Shown in pieces: positions 7,218-16,161 of a stretch of 64,000 bases of DNA; the stretch's first letter is position 1, and each line of letters opens with the position of its first letter. Source of the stretch: an uncultured Collinsella sp. (lineage in GTDB: Bacteria > Actinomycetota > Coriobacteriia > Coriobacteriales > Coriobacteriaceae); the NCBI GenBank assembly GCA_900541745.1, contig UQLA01000008.1, positions 37,574 to 101,573 on the forward strand, written 5' to 3'. A program made the translations under genes and the position numbers. A model generated the notes under the pieces. That model worked only from the letters and a program-made list of their open reading frames with translations, made no database searches and was not told where the DNA came from.

Positions 7218-8381
7218 CTAATACAGGCCCGCCTCGCGAATGGCCTCGACAGCCAAAGCGATCTGGTCGGGCGGCAGGACCAACGCCATGCGCACGTGTC
7301 CCTCGCCCGAGGGACCAAAACTCGCACCCGGCGTCACCACAACGCCGGCCTTCTCCATAAGCTCCTCGCAAAACGCCATGGAATCGGTGCGACCACCGGG
7401 AAGCTTGGCCCACACAAACATGGAGCCATGCGCGTTGGGACGCTCCCAGCCCAGGTCCTCAAGACCGTCGCACAGGGCATCGCGGCGCTCCTGGTACTTC
7501 AGACGTTGCGCCTCGACCTCATCGCGCGGGCCATTAAGACACGCGATGGCGGCCTTCTGGATCGGGAAGAACATGCCAAAGTCGATCTGGCTGCGCAGCT
7601 TGGCAAAGGCAGAGACCACATCCTCGCGGCCGACCAAAAAGCCGATACGCGCACCGGTGACGTTAAACGACTTGGAGAGCGAGAAAAACTCAACGCCCAC
7701 CTCGAGCGCGCCGGGATACTGCAAGAAGCTGCCGCCCGGCTCGCCGTCGAACACGATGTCCGAGTATGCGTTGTCGTGAACGATCAACAGGTCGTGCTCG
7801 CGAGCGAAAGCGATGATCTCCTCGTAGATCTCGGGCGTGCCCACCGAACCCACCGGGTTGGCGGGCAGCGACACGATCATGTACTTGGCACGATCGGCCA
7901 CCTCGGGATCGATGCCCGCCACATAGGGCAGGTAATTATGCTCGGCAACCAGCGGATAGTACTCGAGCTTGGCATCGGCGATCTTGGCACCCGCCTCAAA
8001 GACCGGGTAGCACGGATCGGGAACCAAAATAGTGTCACCCGGATCGAGCAGGGCCAGGCCCAAATGGCCCACGCCCTCCTGCGTGCCGTTGCACGACTGC
8101 ACCATGGACGGCGTAATGCCGGAGACACCAAAGCGACGCTCATAGTAATCGCACACGGCCTGCTTGAGTTCGGGCAGGTCGCGCAGGGCGTACTTCCACA
8201 TCTCGGGATCTTGGACTGCCTGCGTGAGCGCCTCGACCACGTGGTCGTACGGCTTAAAGTCGGGCGTGCCCACGCTCATGTTGTAAATGGTCTTGCCCTG
8301 AGCCTTCAGCGCGAGCAGTTTGTTGTTGAGCGAGGCGAAGACCTCCGCGCCAAAGCGGTCGAGACGCTGCGATGCCTGCAT
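7218..8381 (-). CDS. class I/II (LL-DAP/aspartate-type) PLP aminotransferase
   Basis: A fold-type I aminotransferase of 387 residues, similar to the LL-diaminopimelate/aspartate aminotransferase group. MSVGTPDFKPYDHV is the N-terminal substrate arm, LPANPVGS carries the conserved Asn, HDNAY the PLP-binding Asp and Tyr, and SLSKSFNVTGARIGF the PLP lysine (K237). Because the lysine operon uses the acetylase branch (dapH), this enzyme could be N-acetyl-diaminopimelate aminotransferase; that is inference, and a general aspartate or alanine aminotransferase is equally possible. The ATG at 8381 follows AAAGGTGG. A strong intrinsic terminator lies only 20 bases upstream of the start. Confidence 0.85.
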   Translation of the reverse strand: MQASQRLDRFGAEVFASLNNKLLALKAQGKTIYNMSVGTPDFKPYDHVVEALTQAVQDPEMWKYALRDLPELKQAVCDYYERRFGVSGITPSMVQSCNGTQEGVGHLGLALLDPGDTILVPDPCYPVFEAGAKIADAKLEYYPLVAEHNYLPYVAGIDPEVADRAKYMIVSLPANPVGSVGTPEIYEEIIAFAREHDLLIVHDNAYSDIVFDGEPGGSFLQYPGALEVGVEFFSLSKSFNVTGARIGFLVGREDVVSAFAKLRSQIDFGMFFPIQKAAIACLNGPRDEVEAQRLKYQERRDALCDGLEDLGWERPNAHGSMFVWAKLPGGRTDSMAFCEELMEKAGVVVTPGASFGPSGEGHVRMALVLPPDQIALAVEAIREAGLY

Positions 8382-8400
8382 GGTGCCACCTTTCGATATG

Positions 8401-8431
8401 AAAAACGCGGCGCTCCGACAAGAGCGCCGCG
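8401..8431 (-). terminator. intrinsic terminator abutting the aminotransferase start
   Basis: CGCGGCGCTC/GAGCGCCGCG, a perfect 10-bp stem around TTGTCG, followed on the minus strand by TTTTT. It ends nadE transcription, yet the next gene starts 20 bases later. Either that gene depends on read-through or the terminator acts as an attenuator. Confidence 0.85.
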
Positions 8432-8499
8432 CGATACGGGCCATCAGATTGCAAAAGTGTAACGCTTGCAACCCCCGTATTGGTTCAATTTAGCCAACC

Positions 8500-10479
8500 T
8501 TAGTCAATCGGATTGAGCGCGTCGATCTGCGCAAGCCACAAACGTGAGCTGGCGTCACTCGGCATACGCCAATCGCCGCGCGGGCTGAGCGTCACCGAGC
8601 CCACCTTGGGACCATCGGGCAGGCAGCTGCGCTTAAACTGTTGGGCAAAGAAGCGACGATAGAACGTACGCAACCACGTGTGGACGGTTTTGGCGTCGTA
8701 GACGCCCTCGAAGCTCTTGAGCGCCATGCGGTAGATCTTGCCCGGCTCAAAGCCAAAACGCAGCAGGTAATAGAGGAAGTAGTCGTGCAGCTCGTACGGC
8801 CCCACCAAATCCTCGGTCTTCTGTGCAATCTCGCCATCGCCCGTGGGCGGCAGAAGCTCGGGGGACACCGGCGTATCGAGGATGTCGAGCAAGACCTCGG
8901 CAATACGCCCGCCAAAGACATCGGCGGCATAGCGCACCAAGTGACGCACGAGCGTCTTGGGTACGCTCGCGTTGACGGCGTACATGCTCATGTGGTCGCC
9001 GTTATAGGTAGCCCAGCCGAGCGCCAGCTCCGACAGGTCGCCCGTGCCGATGACAAAGCCGCCAGCCTGGTTGGCCAGGTCCATCAGAATCTGTGTACGC
9101 TCGCGCGCCTGGCTGTTCTCGTAGGTCACATCCTGAACTGCCGGGTCGTGCTCAATATCCATAAAGTGCTGTTCCACGGCCGCGTGAATCGAAACCTCAC
9201 GGAAGCTCACGCCCAGGTCGCGGGCAAGCGACTCGGCGTTCGACTTAGTGCGATGCGTCGTGCCAAAGCCGGGCATGGACACGGCCGTGATACCGGTGCG
9301 CGGCAGCCCCAGTGCATCGAAGGCACGCACGGTCACAAGCAGCGCCAGCGTGGAGTCCAGGCCGCCCGAAAGACCGATGACTGCAGCCTTGGTGCCCGTG
9401 TGGGCAAGGCGGGTCTTGAGGCCAGCAGTCTGCAGGTCGAGGATGGTCTCGCAGCGCTCGGCCAGGTCGCCGTGGTCGGCCGGCACAAAAGGCGCGCGAG
9501 GGAAAACGCGGTCGATATCGCAGGCATCGCGCAGGACAGGCTCTTTGGCCAGCACGCCCTCAAACGAAAACTCAACGGCTGTGGCCCCCGGCGCATCGTC
9601 CGCGCGTCTCCACGTCGTCGAGCGACGGCGCTCGGCAACCAGACGGTCGAGGTCAACATCGGCAACCGCCATATCGCAGGTAAGGAGCTTCGTCGCCGCC
9701 AGCTTAGAGCCGTTTTCGTAGACGAGGTTCTCGCCCGCAAAGACCATATCGGTCGTGGACTCGCCCTCGCTCGCGTCTGCATAGGCATAGGCACAGTAGA
9801 GGCGCGCACTCTGATTGGAGATGAGGCTGCGGCGATAGTCTGCCTTACCGATAATCTCGTCCGAGGCCGACGGGTTGAGGATCACCGTCGCACCAGCAAG
9901 CGCCATCTCGGTCGAAGGGGGCGCCGGCACCCACAGATCCTCGCAGACCTCAACGCCCAGCACCATATCCTCGGCACCTTCATCACAGCAGCGGTAGACA
10001 AGCCCCGAACCCAACGGAACCGGACCCTGACCGGCAAACTCGACCCACACAGGATCTGCGGGCGCCGGAGCAAACCAGCGGCGCTCGTAGAACTCGCCAT
10101 AGTTGGGCAGATACTTCTTGGCCGTGAGGCCCAAAAGCTCGCCCGCGCAGCACACGGCGGCGCAGTTGTAGATATTCTCGGCCACCGCAACGGGAAGACC
10201 AACGGTAAAGACAATCGGCAGCTCACGAGTCTCATCGAGGATATGCACCAGAGCAGCCTCGCAGGCATGCAACAGCGTGCGGTTATGGAACAGGTCGGCC
10301 GCGGTATAGCCGCACAAGTTGAGCTCGGGCAGCACCAGCGCGCGAACGCCGCGCTCGGCAGCCTCGCGAACAGCCGCCAGCGCAACCTCGGCATTGCCCT
10401 CGACATCGGCCACGCGAATCTGCGGCGACGCCGCCGCCACACGCAAAAAGCCATCAGACTGAGAAAGGTGAAGATTCAT
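8500..10479 (-). CDS. nadE: glutamine-dependent NAD+ synthetase
   Basis: Two domains. Residues 1-300 are a nitrilase-type glutaminase with the Glu-Lys-Cys triad in LPELNLCGY, KKYLPNYGEFYE and GVEVCEDLW. Residues 330-659 are the ATP-pyrophosphatase NAD synthase with VIGLSGGLDSTLALL (SGGxDS) and GTGDLSELALGW. It amidates deamido-NAD with ammonia taken from glutamine. The length of 659 residues is normal for the two-domain form. I chose the ATG at 10479 (GGGAG seven bases upstream, before MNLHLSQSDG) over one nine codons further up. It is divergent from the membrane protein at 10683. Confidence 0.93.
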   Translation of the reverse strand: MNLHLSQSDGFLRVAAASPQIRVADVEGNAEVALAAVREAAERGVRALVLPELNLCGYTAADLFHNRTLLHACEAALVHILDETRELPIVFTVGLPVAVAENIYNCAAVCCAGELLGLTAKKYLPNYGEFYERRWFAPAPADPVWVEFAGQGPVPLGSGLVYRCCDEGAEDMVLGVEVCEDLWVPAPPSTEMALAGATVILNPSASDEIIGKADYRRSLISNQSARLYCAYAYADASEGESTTDMVFAGENLVYENGSKLAATKLLTCDMAVADVDLDRLVAERRRSTTWRRADDAPGATAVEFSFEGVLAKEPVLRDACDIDRVFPRAPFVPADHGDLAERCETILDLQTAGLKTRLAHTGTKAAVIGLSGGLDSTLALLVTVRAFDALGLPRTGITAVSMPGFGTTHRTKSNAESLARDLGVSFREVSIHAAVEQHFMDIEHDPAVQDVTYENSQARERTQILMDLANQAGGFVIGTGDLSELALGWATYNGDHMSMYAVNASVPKTLVRHLVRYAADVFGGRIAEVLLDILDTPVSPELLPPTGDGEIAQKTEDLVGPYELHDYFLYYLLRFGFEPGKIYRMALKSFEGVYDAKTVHTWLRTFYRRFFAQQFKRSCLPDGPKVGSVTLSPRGDWRMPSDASSRLWLAQIDALNPID

Positions 10480-10682
10480 AAGAATGCTCCCGTGCGTAGA
10501 CGCCATTCACAACAATTAGCAAGCCCTATTGTAGTTCAACCGCCGGGTGTAACCGCATCCCACCAACTTGGTGAGCTATTGATGAGTTGATGGTATCTGT
10601 TAAACGTCACGCACGATTCACATCTGGTGGGTACCCTGAGGGCTACACGAAACGAAGCAGATTTACACCGGGAGGACCCCGT

Positions 10683-11636
10683 ATGACAACCAAGTACACC
10701 GACGCGCCGCGCACACGTGTCATGACGCCGGCATCGCTCAACAACGGCGTTCACGAAAACCATTCCATCGGCCAGACCATGGCCATCGCGCCCAAAAAGG
10801 GCCTGTTTGACGACATTTCCATTCCCCAGATCATCGCCGGCGCCGCAGCCGCCGCTACGAGCGTCGCGCTTGCCTCCAAGATCGGTATCGCCGGATCGGT
10901 GATCGGTGCCGCTGTGAGCTCGGTCATCACCGTTGTGTCCTCGCAGGTCTACCGCCACTTTATCTCTGCCAGCGCCGAAGCCCTCAAAGGTACGCACGCC
11001 GCCGTCGACTACCCCGCCGGCGCCTATGAGCCCGTTGAGTTTAATGCCGAGGAGCACCTGGGCGGCGCCGCGACTACGCAGGAGATGCGCCAGATTGCGG
11101 GGCGCGCGACCACGGCGCGCGTTGCTCCCGACAGCCTGCGCGCCAAGGCGGCGGCAGAGCGCAGTCAGACGCAAAAGAAGGTCATCGTCTTCTCGATCGC
11201 CATCGCCATTGTCGCGGTCATCGCCTGCGCCGGCGCCATCCTTATCACCACCGCCGGTGAGGGTCTGGGTGAGCGCCCCGAGCCAATCCTTTCGTCGCAT
11301 ACGACCGAGCACGACGCGGATAGCTCCGGTCAATCGCAAGGCCAGCAGGACGACCCGCAGGGCACCTCCACATCCACCGACTCGTCCTCGAACACCCCCG
11401 ATCAGTCGCAGGACACCGATTCCTCTGTGAACAACAGCGGTACGCAATCCGGCACAACCGACTCAAGCCAAACGACTGACGGCTCTCAACCGAGCACGGG
11501 CGACCAGACGAGCGGCAATACATCGGGCACGGGATCTACCGACAATAGCAACACCAACAGCTCGAACAGCTCGAGCGGAACCGCGTCCGGCACGGTATCT
11601 GACAGCTCGAGCCAAGGCACGGCATCGGGCAACTAA
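10683..11636 (+). CDS. membrane protein with Ser/Thr-rich extracytoplasmic tail, function unknown
   Basis: A 317-residue protein that I do not recognise. Residues 47-90 are a long hydrophobic, Ala/Gly-rich stretch (IIAGAAAAATSVALASKIG and on). Residues 167-190 form a clear transmembrane helix (VIVFSIAIAIVAVIACAG). Residues 205-317 are almost only Ser, Thr, Gly, Asn, Gln and Asp, a low-complexity tail that may span the cell wall. There is no sortase motif and no catalytic motif. The start at 10683 is set by GGGAGGACC; an upstream open stretch to 10587 has no ribosome binding site. It is followed by a hairpin at 11671-11704. Confidence 0.75.
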   Translation: MTTKYTDAPRTRVMTPASLNNGVHENHSIGQTMAIAPKKGLFDDISIPQIIAGAAAAATSVALASKIGIAGSVIGAAVSSVITVVSSQVYRHFISASAEALKGTHAAVDYPAGAYEPVEFNAEEHLGGAATTQEMRQIAGRATTARVAPDSLRAKAAAERSQTQKKVIVFSIAIAIVAVIACAGAILITTAGEGLGERPEPILSSHTTEHDADSSGQSQGQQDDPQGTSTSTDSSSNTPDQSQDTDSSVNNSGTQSGTTDSSQTTDGSQPSTGDQTSGNTSGTGSTDNSNTNSSNSSSGTASGTVSDSSSQGTASGN

Positions 11637-11670
11637 GCGCGTTTGCCTCTCATAGATAACCGACCTGCAT

Positions 11671-11704
11671 AACGGGCGCGAACCGGCAACGGTCGCGCCC
11701 GTTT
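11671..11704 (+). terminator. probable terminator after the membrane protein
   Basis: AACGGGCGCGA (11671-11681) pairs with TCGCGCCCGTT (11693-11703), an 11-bp perfect stem. The following T-run is short (TTTGCC), so it is a weak-tailed terminator. Confidence 0.6.
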
Positions 11705-11774
11705 GCCTTGGGCGACGAGATGGCAAGCCCCGTGCGATGGTAAGATGCTTTGGTGTGTAAAGAGGAGATTTGCC

Positions 11775-13073
11775 ATGAGCAAGACAATAGTTAGGCCCAC
11801 GCTTTCGCTGGGCAACCACATCTATCTGTATCGCCTGCTGCGCGATGCAATCGGATGCGGCAAGCAAACGTTTATGACGCAGGTCGAGGAGGCACTCGCC
11901 GCTGGTGACATGGCCGCTTATGACCTGGGCTTCGAGTCCACGCGCGAGCTGCTCGAGGAGCTCGACGACTGCATTAAGCTGACCGTCTTTAAGGGCGGTC
12001 GCCTGTATGCCACTGTCATCGCCAACGAGGCCTGGGATGCCGCCCTTGCCAAGGGCGAGGACAAGCCCAAGGCAGCCAAGGGAGCCAAGCAGTCCTACAA
12101 AAAGAAAAAACGCGGCGAGAAGGACCTCAAGGCCGTGCGTCCCAAGCACGTTAAGCGTCCCGAGCCCGAGCCCGTGGCCGAAGTCGCTCCGGAGCCCGAG
12201 CCCGAGCCCGAGATCGAAGCCGCTATTGAGGTAACAGCAGAAGCCGAAACCGAAATCACTGCCACGACCGATCCCGAAGTCATATCTGAGCAGGAAGCCA
12301 CTGCGGAACTCAACGAGGCTCCCAAGTCGACAACCGAAGAAGCCACTGACCAGCCCGAGACGCCTGCGTTCCAAAACAGCGATGTCTTTGGCGACGAGGC
12401 CGAGGACGATCGACCCAACGATCAAGACACCACCGAGTCGACACCGGAGCCCGAGACGCCGCAGCCCGCCATCTCGCTCACGGTCGTCTATGACCCCGAG
12501 AACGCCAACGCCGGCATCACCACCATGGCCTCCACGCCCATCGAGGCAAAGTCGAGCGTCGAGAACGAGAACGCGACGCAGGTTGAGGTTGAAACCTCAG
12601 CTGCAGACGCGCCCATCACCGTGGAGCCCGCAGATTCCACGATCAAGCCGGAAACGACGCCGGAGCCCGCACCCGTCATCGAATCCGTGCCCACCTCTGC
12701 TTGCGGCCAAATTCCCGCACCGGCACCGGCTTCGGCACCCGCAGCGGCCCCAACCCCCGCACCCGCAGTACCGACCATCCCCGAGGACTTCCCCATCGAT
12801 TTCGCAACCGAGGTCTTCTGCCCCGGCCCGCTTCTGCACCAGCTGTCGACCTATCTCCCCTACGGCGCCGATACCCTCGGCATTGTCGGCGAGTACTACT
12901 GGATCGCCCGCGAGCGTGGTACCATCGAGGCCGCGCGAAACCGCGCAAGCTTCCCCCTGCGCTACACGCAGGCCGGCGAGCGCCGCGAGGTTGCCGTGCG
13001 CATCCGCCGCAATACCACCGGTGGCCTCGGATCCACCTGGGCCATCGATAAAGTCGAAGAACCCGAGCAGTAA
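11775..13073 (+). CDS. two small domains joined by a Pro/Glu-rich linker; N-terminus LOTUS-like
   Basis: The 432-residue protein has a compact N-terminal domain (residues 14-85) that ends YDLGFESTRELLEELDDC and KGGRLYATVI. That pattern resembles the end of a LOTUS/OST-HTH RNA-binding winged helix, but I could not confirm it. A lysine patch follows (SYKKKKRGEKDLK), then about 210 residues of acidic, proline-rich low complexity (PEPEPEPE, and PAPAPASAPAAAPTPAPA), and a C-terminal domain (335-432) with FCPGPLLHQLSTYLPYGADT and TTGGLGSTWAIDKV. No signal or membrane segment, so cytoplasmic. AGAGGAG precedes the ATG at 11775, and a good terminator follows the stop. The basic patch and the LOTUS-like fold would suit nucleic-acid binding; this is inference. 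Confidence 0.75.
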   Translation: MSKTIVRPTLSLGNHIYLYRLLRDAIGCGKQTFMTQVEEALAAGDMAAYDLGFESTRELLEELDDCIKLTVFKGGRLYATVIANEAWDAALAKGEDKPKAAKGAKQSYKKKKRGEKDLKAVRPKHVKRPEPEPVAEVAPEPEPEPEIEAAIEVTAEAETEITATTDPEVISEQEATAELNEAPKSTTEEATDQPETPAFQNSDVFGDEAEDDRPNDQDTTESTPEPETPQPAISLTVVYDPENANAGITTMASTPIEAKSSVENENATQVEVETSAADAPITVEPADSTIKPETTPEPAPVIESVPTSACGQIPAPAPASAPAAAPTPAPAVPTIPEDFPIDFATEVFCPGPLLHQLSTYLPYGADTLGIVGEYYWIARERGTIEAARNRASFPLRYTQAGERREVAVRIRRNTTGGLGSTWAIDKVEEPEQ

Positions 13074-13083
13074 CGACAAACGA

Positions 13084-13116
13084 CTCAAATCCAAATCAGG
13101 ATTTGAGCCGTTTTTA
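13084..13116 (+). terminator. intrinsic terminator
   Basis: CTCAAATCC (13084-13092) and GGATTTGAG (13099-13107) form a 9-bp stem, followed by CCGTTTTTATTT. It lies ten bases past the stop of the LOTUS-like gene. Confidence 0.9.
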
Positions 13117-13144
13117 TTTGTTGATGTTGCGTAACCAACAGCGA

Positions 13145-13284
13145 GCGGGCCGCAAGTGCCCCAGGTTGCCGTGAAAGAGGAGCGACGCGTACTTCGGTAC
13201 GCGAGCGACGGCTTGAACGGCAAGATGGGGTGCTTGCGACCCGCGCAGCGTCGAGCAGTTACGCGGTTTGGAAAACCGCGTAAC
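13145..13284 (-). repeat. structured palindromic element, copy R2
   Basis: Read on the ettA strand, three bases after the ettA stop comes the hairpin GTTACGCGGTTT/AAACCGCGTAAC (13284-13258, 12 bp, loop TCC). Next is an 18-bp outer stem (13227-13244 with 13145-13162, three mismatches). Inside it are TGCCG (13218-13222)/CGGCA (13167-13171), the motifs TTCAAGCCGTCG and CTCCTCTTTC (13173-13182), and an apical hairpin CGCGTAC-CGAA-GTACGCG (13186-13203). Order, spacing and loop motifs match copy R1 at 3411-3556 while stem sequences differ, including compensatory pairs. Confidence 0.75.
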
Positions 13285-13287
13285 GAT

Positions 13288-14967
13288 CTAGTCGCGCGTC
13301 AGCTTACGGTGAATACGATGCGGCTGGGCTGCGTCCTCGCCAAGGCGCTCGATGCGGTTGGCCTGATAGGCCTCGAAGTTGCCCTCAAACCAATACCAGT
13401 TGCCCGGATTCTCGTCGGTGCCCTCCCACGCCAGAATGTGCGTGGCGACGCGGTCCAGGAACATACGGTCGTGGCTAATGACCACCGAGCAGCCCGGGAA
13501 CTCGAGCAGCGCCGCTTCGAGCGAGGACAGCGTCTCGACGTCGAGGTCATTCGTGGGCTCGTCGAGGAGCAGCAGGTTGCCGCCCTGCTTGAGCGTAAGC
13601 GCCAAGTTCAGACGGTTGCGCTCGCCACCGGAGAGTACGCCGGCGCGCTTCTGCTGGTCCTGGCCTTTAAAGCCAAAGCTCGCCACGTACGCGCGGCTCG
13701 GAACCTCGGTCTCGCCGACCATCATGTGGTCCAGGCCATCCGAGACGACCTCCCACAGGTTCTTGTCGGGGTCGATGCCGGAACGGTTCTGGTCGACGTA
13801 AGAGATCTTGACGGTCTCGCCCACCTCGAGCGAGCCCGAAGTCAGCGGCTCCAGGCCCACAATCGTCTTGAACAGCGTGGTCTTACCGACACCGTTGGGG
13901 CCGATGACACCCACGATACCGTTGCGCGGCAGGGTGAACGATAGGTCGTCGATGAGCACACGGCCATCGAACTCCTTGTGCAGGTGATGAGCCTCGAGCA
14001 CCTTGTTGCCCAGACGCGGGCCCACGGGGATGCGGATGTCGGTCCAGTCGAGCTTCTGGCTTGCGCGGGCCTCGGCCTCCATCTCCTCGTAACGAGCCAG
14101 ACGGGCCTTGTTCTTGGCCTGGCGAGCCTTGGGCGAGCTGCGTACCCACTCGAGCTCGGCCTCCATGCGCTTGGCGAGCTTGGCGTCGCGGTTGCCCTGC
14201 GCCTCGATACGGGCGGCCTTGGTCTCCAGATACGTGGAGTAGTTGCCCTTGTAGGGATAAAGGTGACCGCGGTCGACCTCGCAGATCCACTCGGCAACGT
14301 TATCCAGGAAGTAGCGATCGTGCGTGACGGCAAGCACCGCGCCCTGGTAGTTGTGCAGGAAGTGCTCGAGCCACAGGATCGATTCGGCGTCCAGGTGGTT
14401 CGTGGGCTCGTCGAGCAGCAGCAGGTCGGGAGCCTCGAGCAGCAGCTTGCACAGGGCCACGCGACGGCGCTCGCCGCCGGAAAGTACGTTGACCGGCATG
14501 TCGGAATCGGGCAGCTGCAGGGCGTCCATGGCCTGGCCGAGCTTGGAATCGATATCCCAGCCGTCGGCGGCGTCGATCTCGTCCTGAAGCTTGCCCATCT
14601 CGGCCATGAGGGCGTCCATGTCGCAATCCGGGTCGCACATCTCCTCGCCGATCTTATTGAAGCGATCGACCTTGGCGATCATATCGCCAAACGCCATGCG
14701 CACGTTCTCGATGACGGTCTTGTCGTCGTCGAGCGGCGGCTCCTGCTGCAGGATGCCCACAGTGTAGCCGGGAGTGAGCCTGGCATCGCCGTTGGAGACC
14801 TCCTCGATGCCGGCCATGATCTTGAGCAGGGTCGACTTGCCCATACCGTTGGGGCCCACGACGCCGATCTTGGCACCGGGGTAGAAGCTCAGGGTCACGT
14901 CGTCAAGGATTACCTTGTCGCCATGGGCCTTGCGAGCCTGATACATCTGGTAGATAAACTCCGCCAT
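13288..14967 (-). CDS. ettA: energy-dependent translational throttle protein EttA (ABC-F ATPase)
   Basis: An ABC-F protein of 559 residues, the normal EttA length. It has two nucleotide-binding domains, with Walker A GPNGMGKS and GPNGVGKT, two LSGGER signatures, and Walker B LLLLDEPTN twice. Between them is the linker (P-site tRNA interaction motif) WVRSSPKARQAKNKARLARYEE. EttA binds the ribosomal E site and gates elongation according to the ATP/ADP ratio. No transmembrane domain. It is transcribed alone; its stop is followed three bases later by the R2 hairpin. Confidence 0.93.
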   Translation of the reverse strand: MAEFIYQMYQARKAHGDKVILDDVTLSFYPGAKIGVVGPNGMGKSTLLKIMAGIEEVSNGDARLTPGYTVGILQQEPPLDDDKTVIENVRMAFGDMIAKVDRFNKIGEEMCDPDCDMDALMAEMGKLQDEIDAADGWDIDSKLGQAMDALQLPDSDMPVNVLSGGERRRVALCKLLLEAPDLLLLDEPTNHLDAESILWLEHFLHNYQGAVLAVTHDRYFLDNVAEWICEVDRGHLYPYKGNYSTYLETKAARIEAQGNRDAKLAKRMEAELEWVRSSPKARQAKNKARLARYEEMEAEARASQKLDWTDIRIPVGPRLGNKVLEAHHLHKEFDGRVLIDDLSFTLPRNGIVGVIGPNGVGKTTLFKTIVGLEPLTSGSLEVGETVKISYVDQNRSGIDPDKNLWEVVSDGLDHMMVGETEVPSRAYVASFGFKGQDQQKRAGVLSGGERNRLNLALTLKQGGNLLLLDEPTNDLDVETLSSLEAALLEFPGCSVVISHDRMFLDRVATHILAWEGTDENPGNWYWFEGNFEAYQANRIERLGEDAAQPHRIHRKLTRD

Positions 14968-15151
14968 ATGTCTGTTCTATCCTTTCTACCTGCTGTTTCC
15001 CTATTCTTGATTCGCTTTAGTGGAAACGAAATGAGGGAACCAGCTCTGAAACGTAACGAAAAAGGGGCATGGTTGCCCACACCCCCTAATACTACCTGGG
15101 AAAAGTCCCCCGGAACATACTATGAACTGCGTACGCTAGTTTTCCGCAACC

Positions 15152-15856
15152 TTAACGAGCGGCTCGCTGCGATTTGCGCCACAACAGATACGAGTAGACG
15201 TAGACGGCTCCAACCGAACCAAACGCCAGAACCGCAATCACCGCGGCGACGACTTCACTCGAAAGCACGCTGCCTGCCACGCCCATCACAATCAGGCCAA
15301 TACCCAGCACCATAAAGCAGGCGCCGCCAAAACGCTGAGTACGGCGCCAGTTCTCGGGATCGGCAAGCGCCCAAGGTGTCTTGATACCGAGCGTATAGTT
15401 CTGCTTCACACGCGGCAAGTAGTTGCCTACGCCGATGAATAGCAAACCGACAACACCGGAAATCAGTACGTTAACCGAACCGACCGCCGGCACCACGCCC
15501 CAGACCGTAAGCTCTCCCAGCCAGCTTATGGCGCACATGAACAAGGTGAAGGCGATTACGAAGCCCTGGTAGAACTTGCCCGAGGTTCGATATGCCTCAC
15601 CTTTGGGGTCAATGCGCGGCACCACGCAGAACGTTGCGAGAAGCGCCAGAGGCAGCACACCGAGCGCAGAGGCCATCCAGCTAGGACCCCAACCGTCGAC
15701 GGCGCCGTTCGCGCCCCAGTGCGTGGGAATCTGCGCAGGCAAGCTCGGCATCACCATGAGGTGCGCTACAACATTAATAGCGCAGACCACAACAAGCATG
15801 GCCCACACGCGCGACGATACCCCCGTGGCGTGAATGCCCTTGTTTTCGTTATTCAT
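15152..15856 (-). CDS. sdpI: SdpI/YhfL-type membrane protein (DUF1648)
   Basis: A 234-residue polytopic protein with about six membrane helices. The N-terminal DUF1648 signature is MPSLPAQIPTHWGANGAVDGW; the C-terminal SdpI region has RVKQNYTLGIKTPWALADPENW. In Bacillus subtilis SdpI gives immunity to the toxin SdpC and sequesters the repressor SdpR. The ATG at 15856 overlaps the sdpR stop by 8 bases and has GGAAGGTGATAAGG upstream, so the two are co-translated. No SdpC-like toxin or SdpAB gene is nearby, so immunity is only one possibility. Confidence 0.88.
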   Translation of the reverse strand: MNNENKGIHATGVSSRVWAMLVVVCAINVVAHLMVMPSLPAQIPTHWGANGAVDGWGPSWMASALGVLPLALLATFCVVPRIDPKGEAYRTSGKFYQGFVIAFTLFMCAISWLGELTVWGVVPAVGSVNVLISGVVGLLFIGVGNYLPRVKQNYTLGIKTPWALADPENWRRTQRFGGACFMVLGIGLIVMGVAGSVLSSEVVAAVIAVLAFGSVGAVYVYSYLLWRKSQRAAR

Positions 15857-16127
15857 CCTTATCACCTTCCGTGTTTGTAAAGCCCATAAACCAACCGATC
15901 AAGTCCTGCATGACGGTGGTGTTTAAGCTGTAAACGATGTTTTGGCCATGACGTTCGTCGGTCACCAACCCGGCGTTTTTGAGCGTCGCCAAGTGATGGC
16001 TCAACGACGGCTTGCTGATGTCAAAATGCTCGGCAAGCTCCCCGGCCGTGCAATTGCCCTCGCGCAGCAGTTCCAAAATGTGACGCCGTGTAGGATCGGC
16101 CAGCGCCTTAAAACCCTCTCCCGGCAT
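15849..16127 (-). CDS. sdpR: SdpR-like ArsR-family repressor
   Basis: A 92-residue winged-helix protein: FKALADPTRRHILELLREG, then AGELAEHFDISKPSLSHHL (recognition helix), and a C-terminus VYSLNTTVMQDLIGWFMGF that resembles SdpR. No metal-binding cysteines as in classical ArsR. The start at 16127 follows AGGAGG. Upstream lies a promoter whose -35 is covered by an inverted repeat (16162-16199), so autorepression is likely. In the Bacillus model SdpR is released when SdpI binds it at the membrane. Confidence 0.9.
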   Translation of the reverse strand: MPGEGFKALADPTRRHILELLREGNCTAGELAEHFDISKPSLSHHLATLKNAGLVTDERHGQNIVYSLNTTVMQDLIGWFMGFTNTEGDKDE

Positions 16128-16161
16128 AAGACCTCCTCTCATCATCTCTCATGACGTGCAC

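Noticed and set aside
8641..10590. 649-codon open frame on the plus strand opposite nadE
   Set aside because: GC-rich coding sequence leaves antisense frames open; the translation has no recognisable domain, while the minus strand carries a full two-domain NadE.
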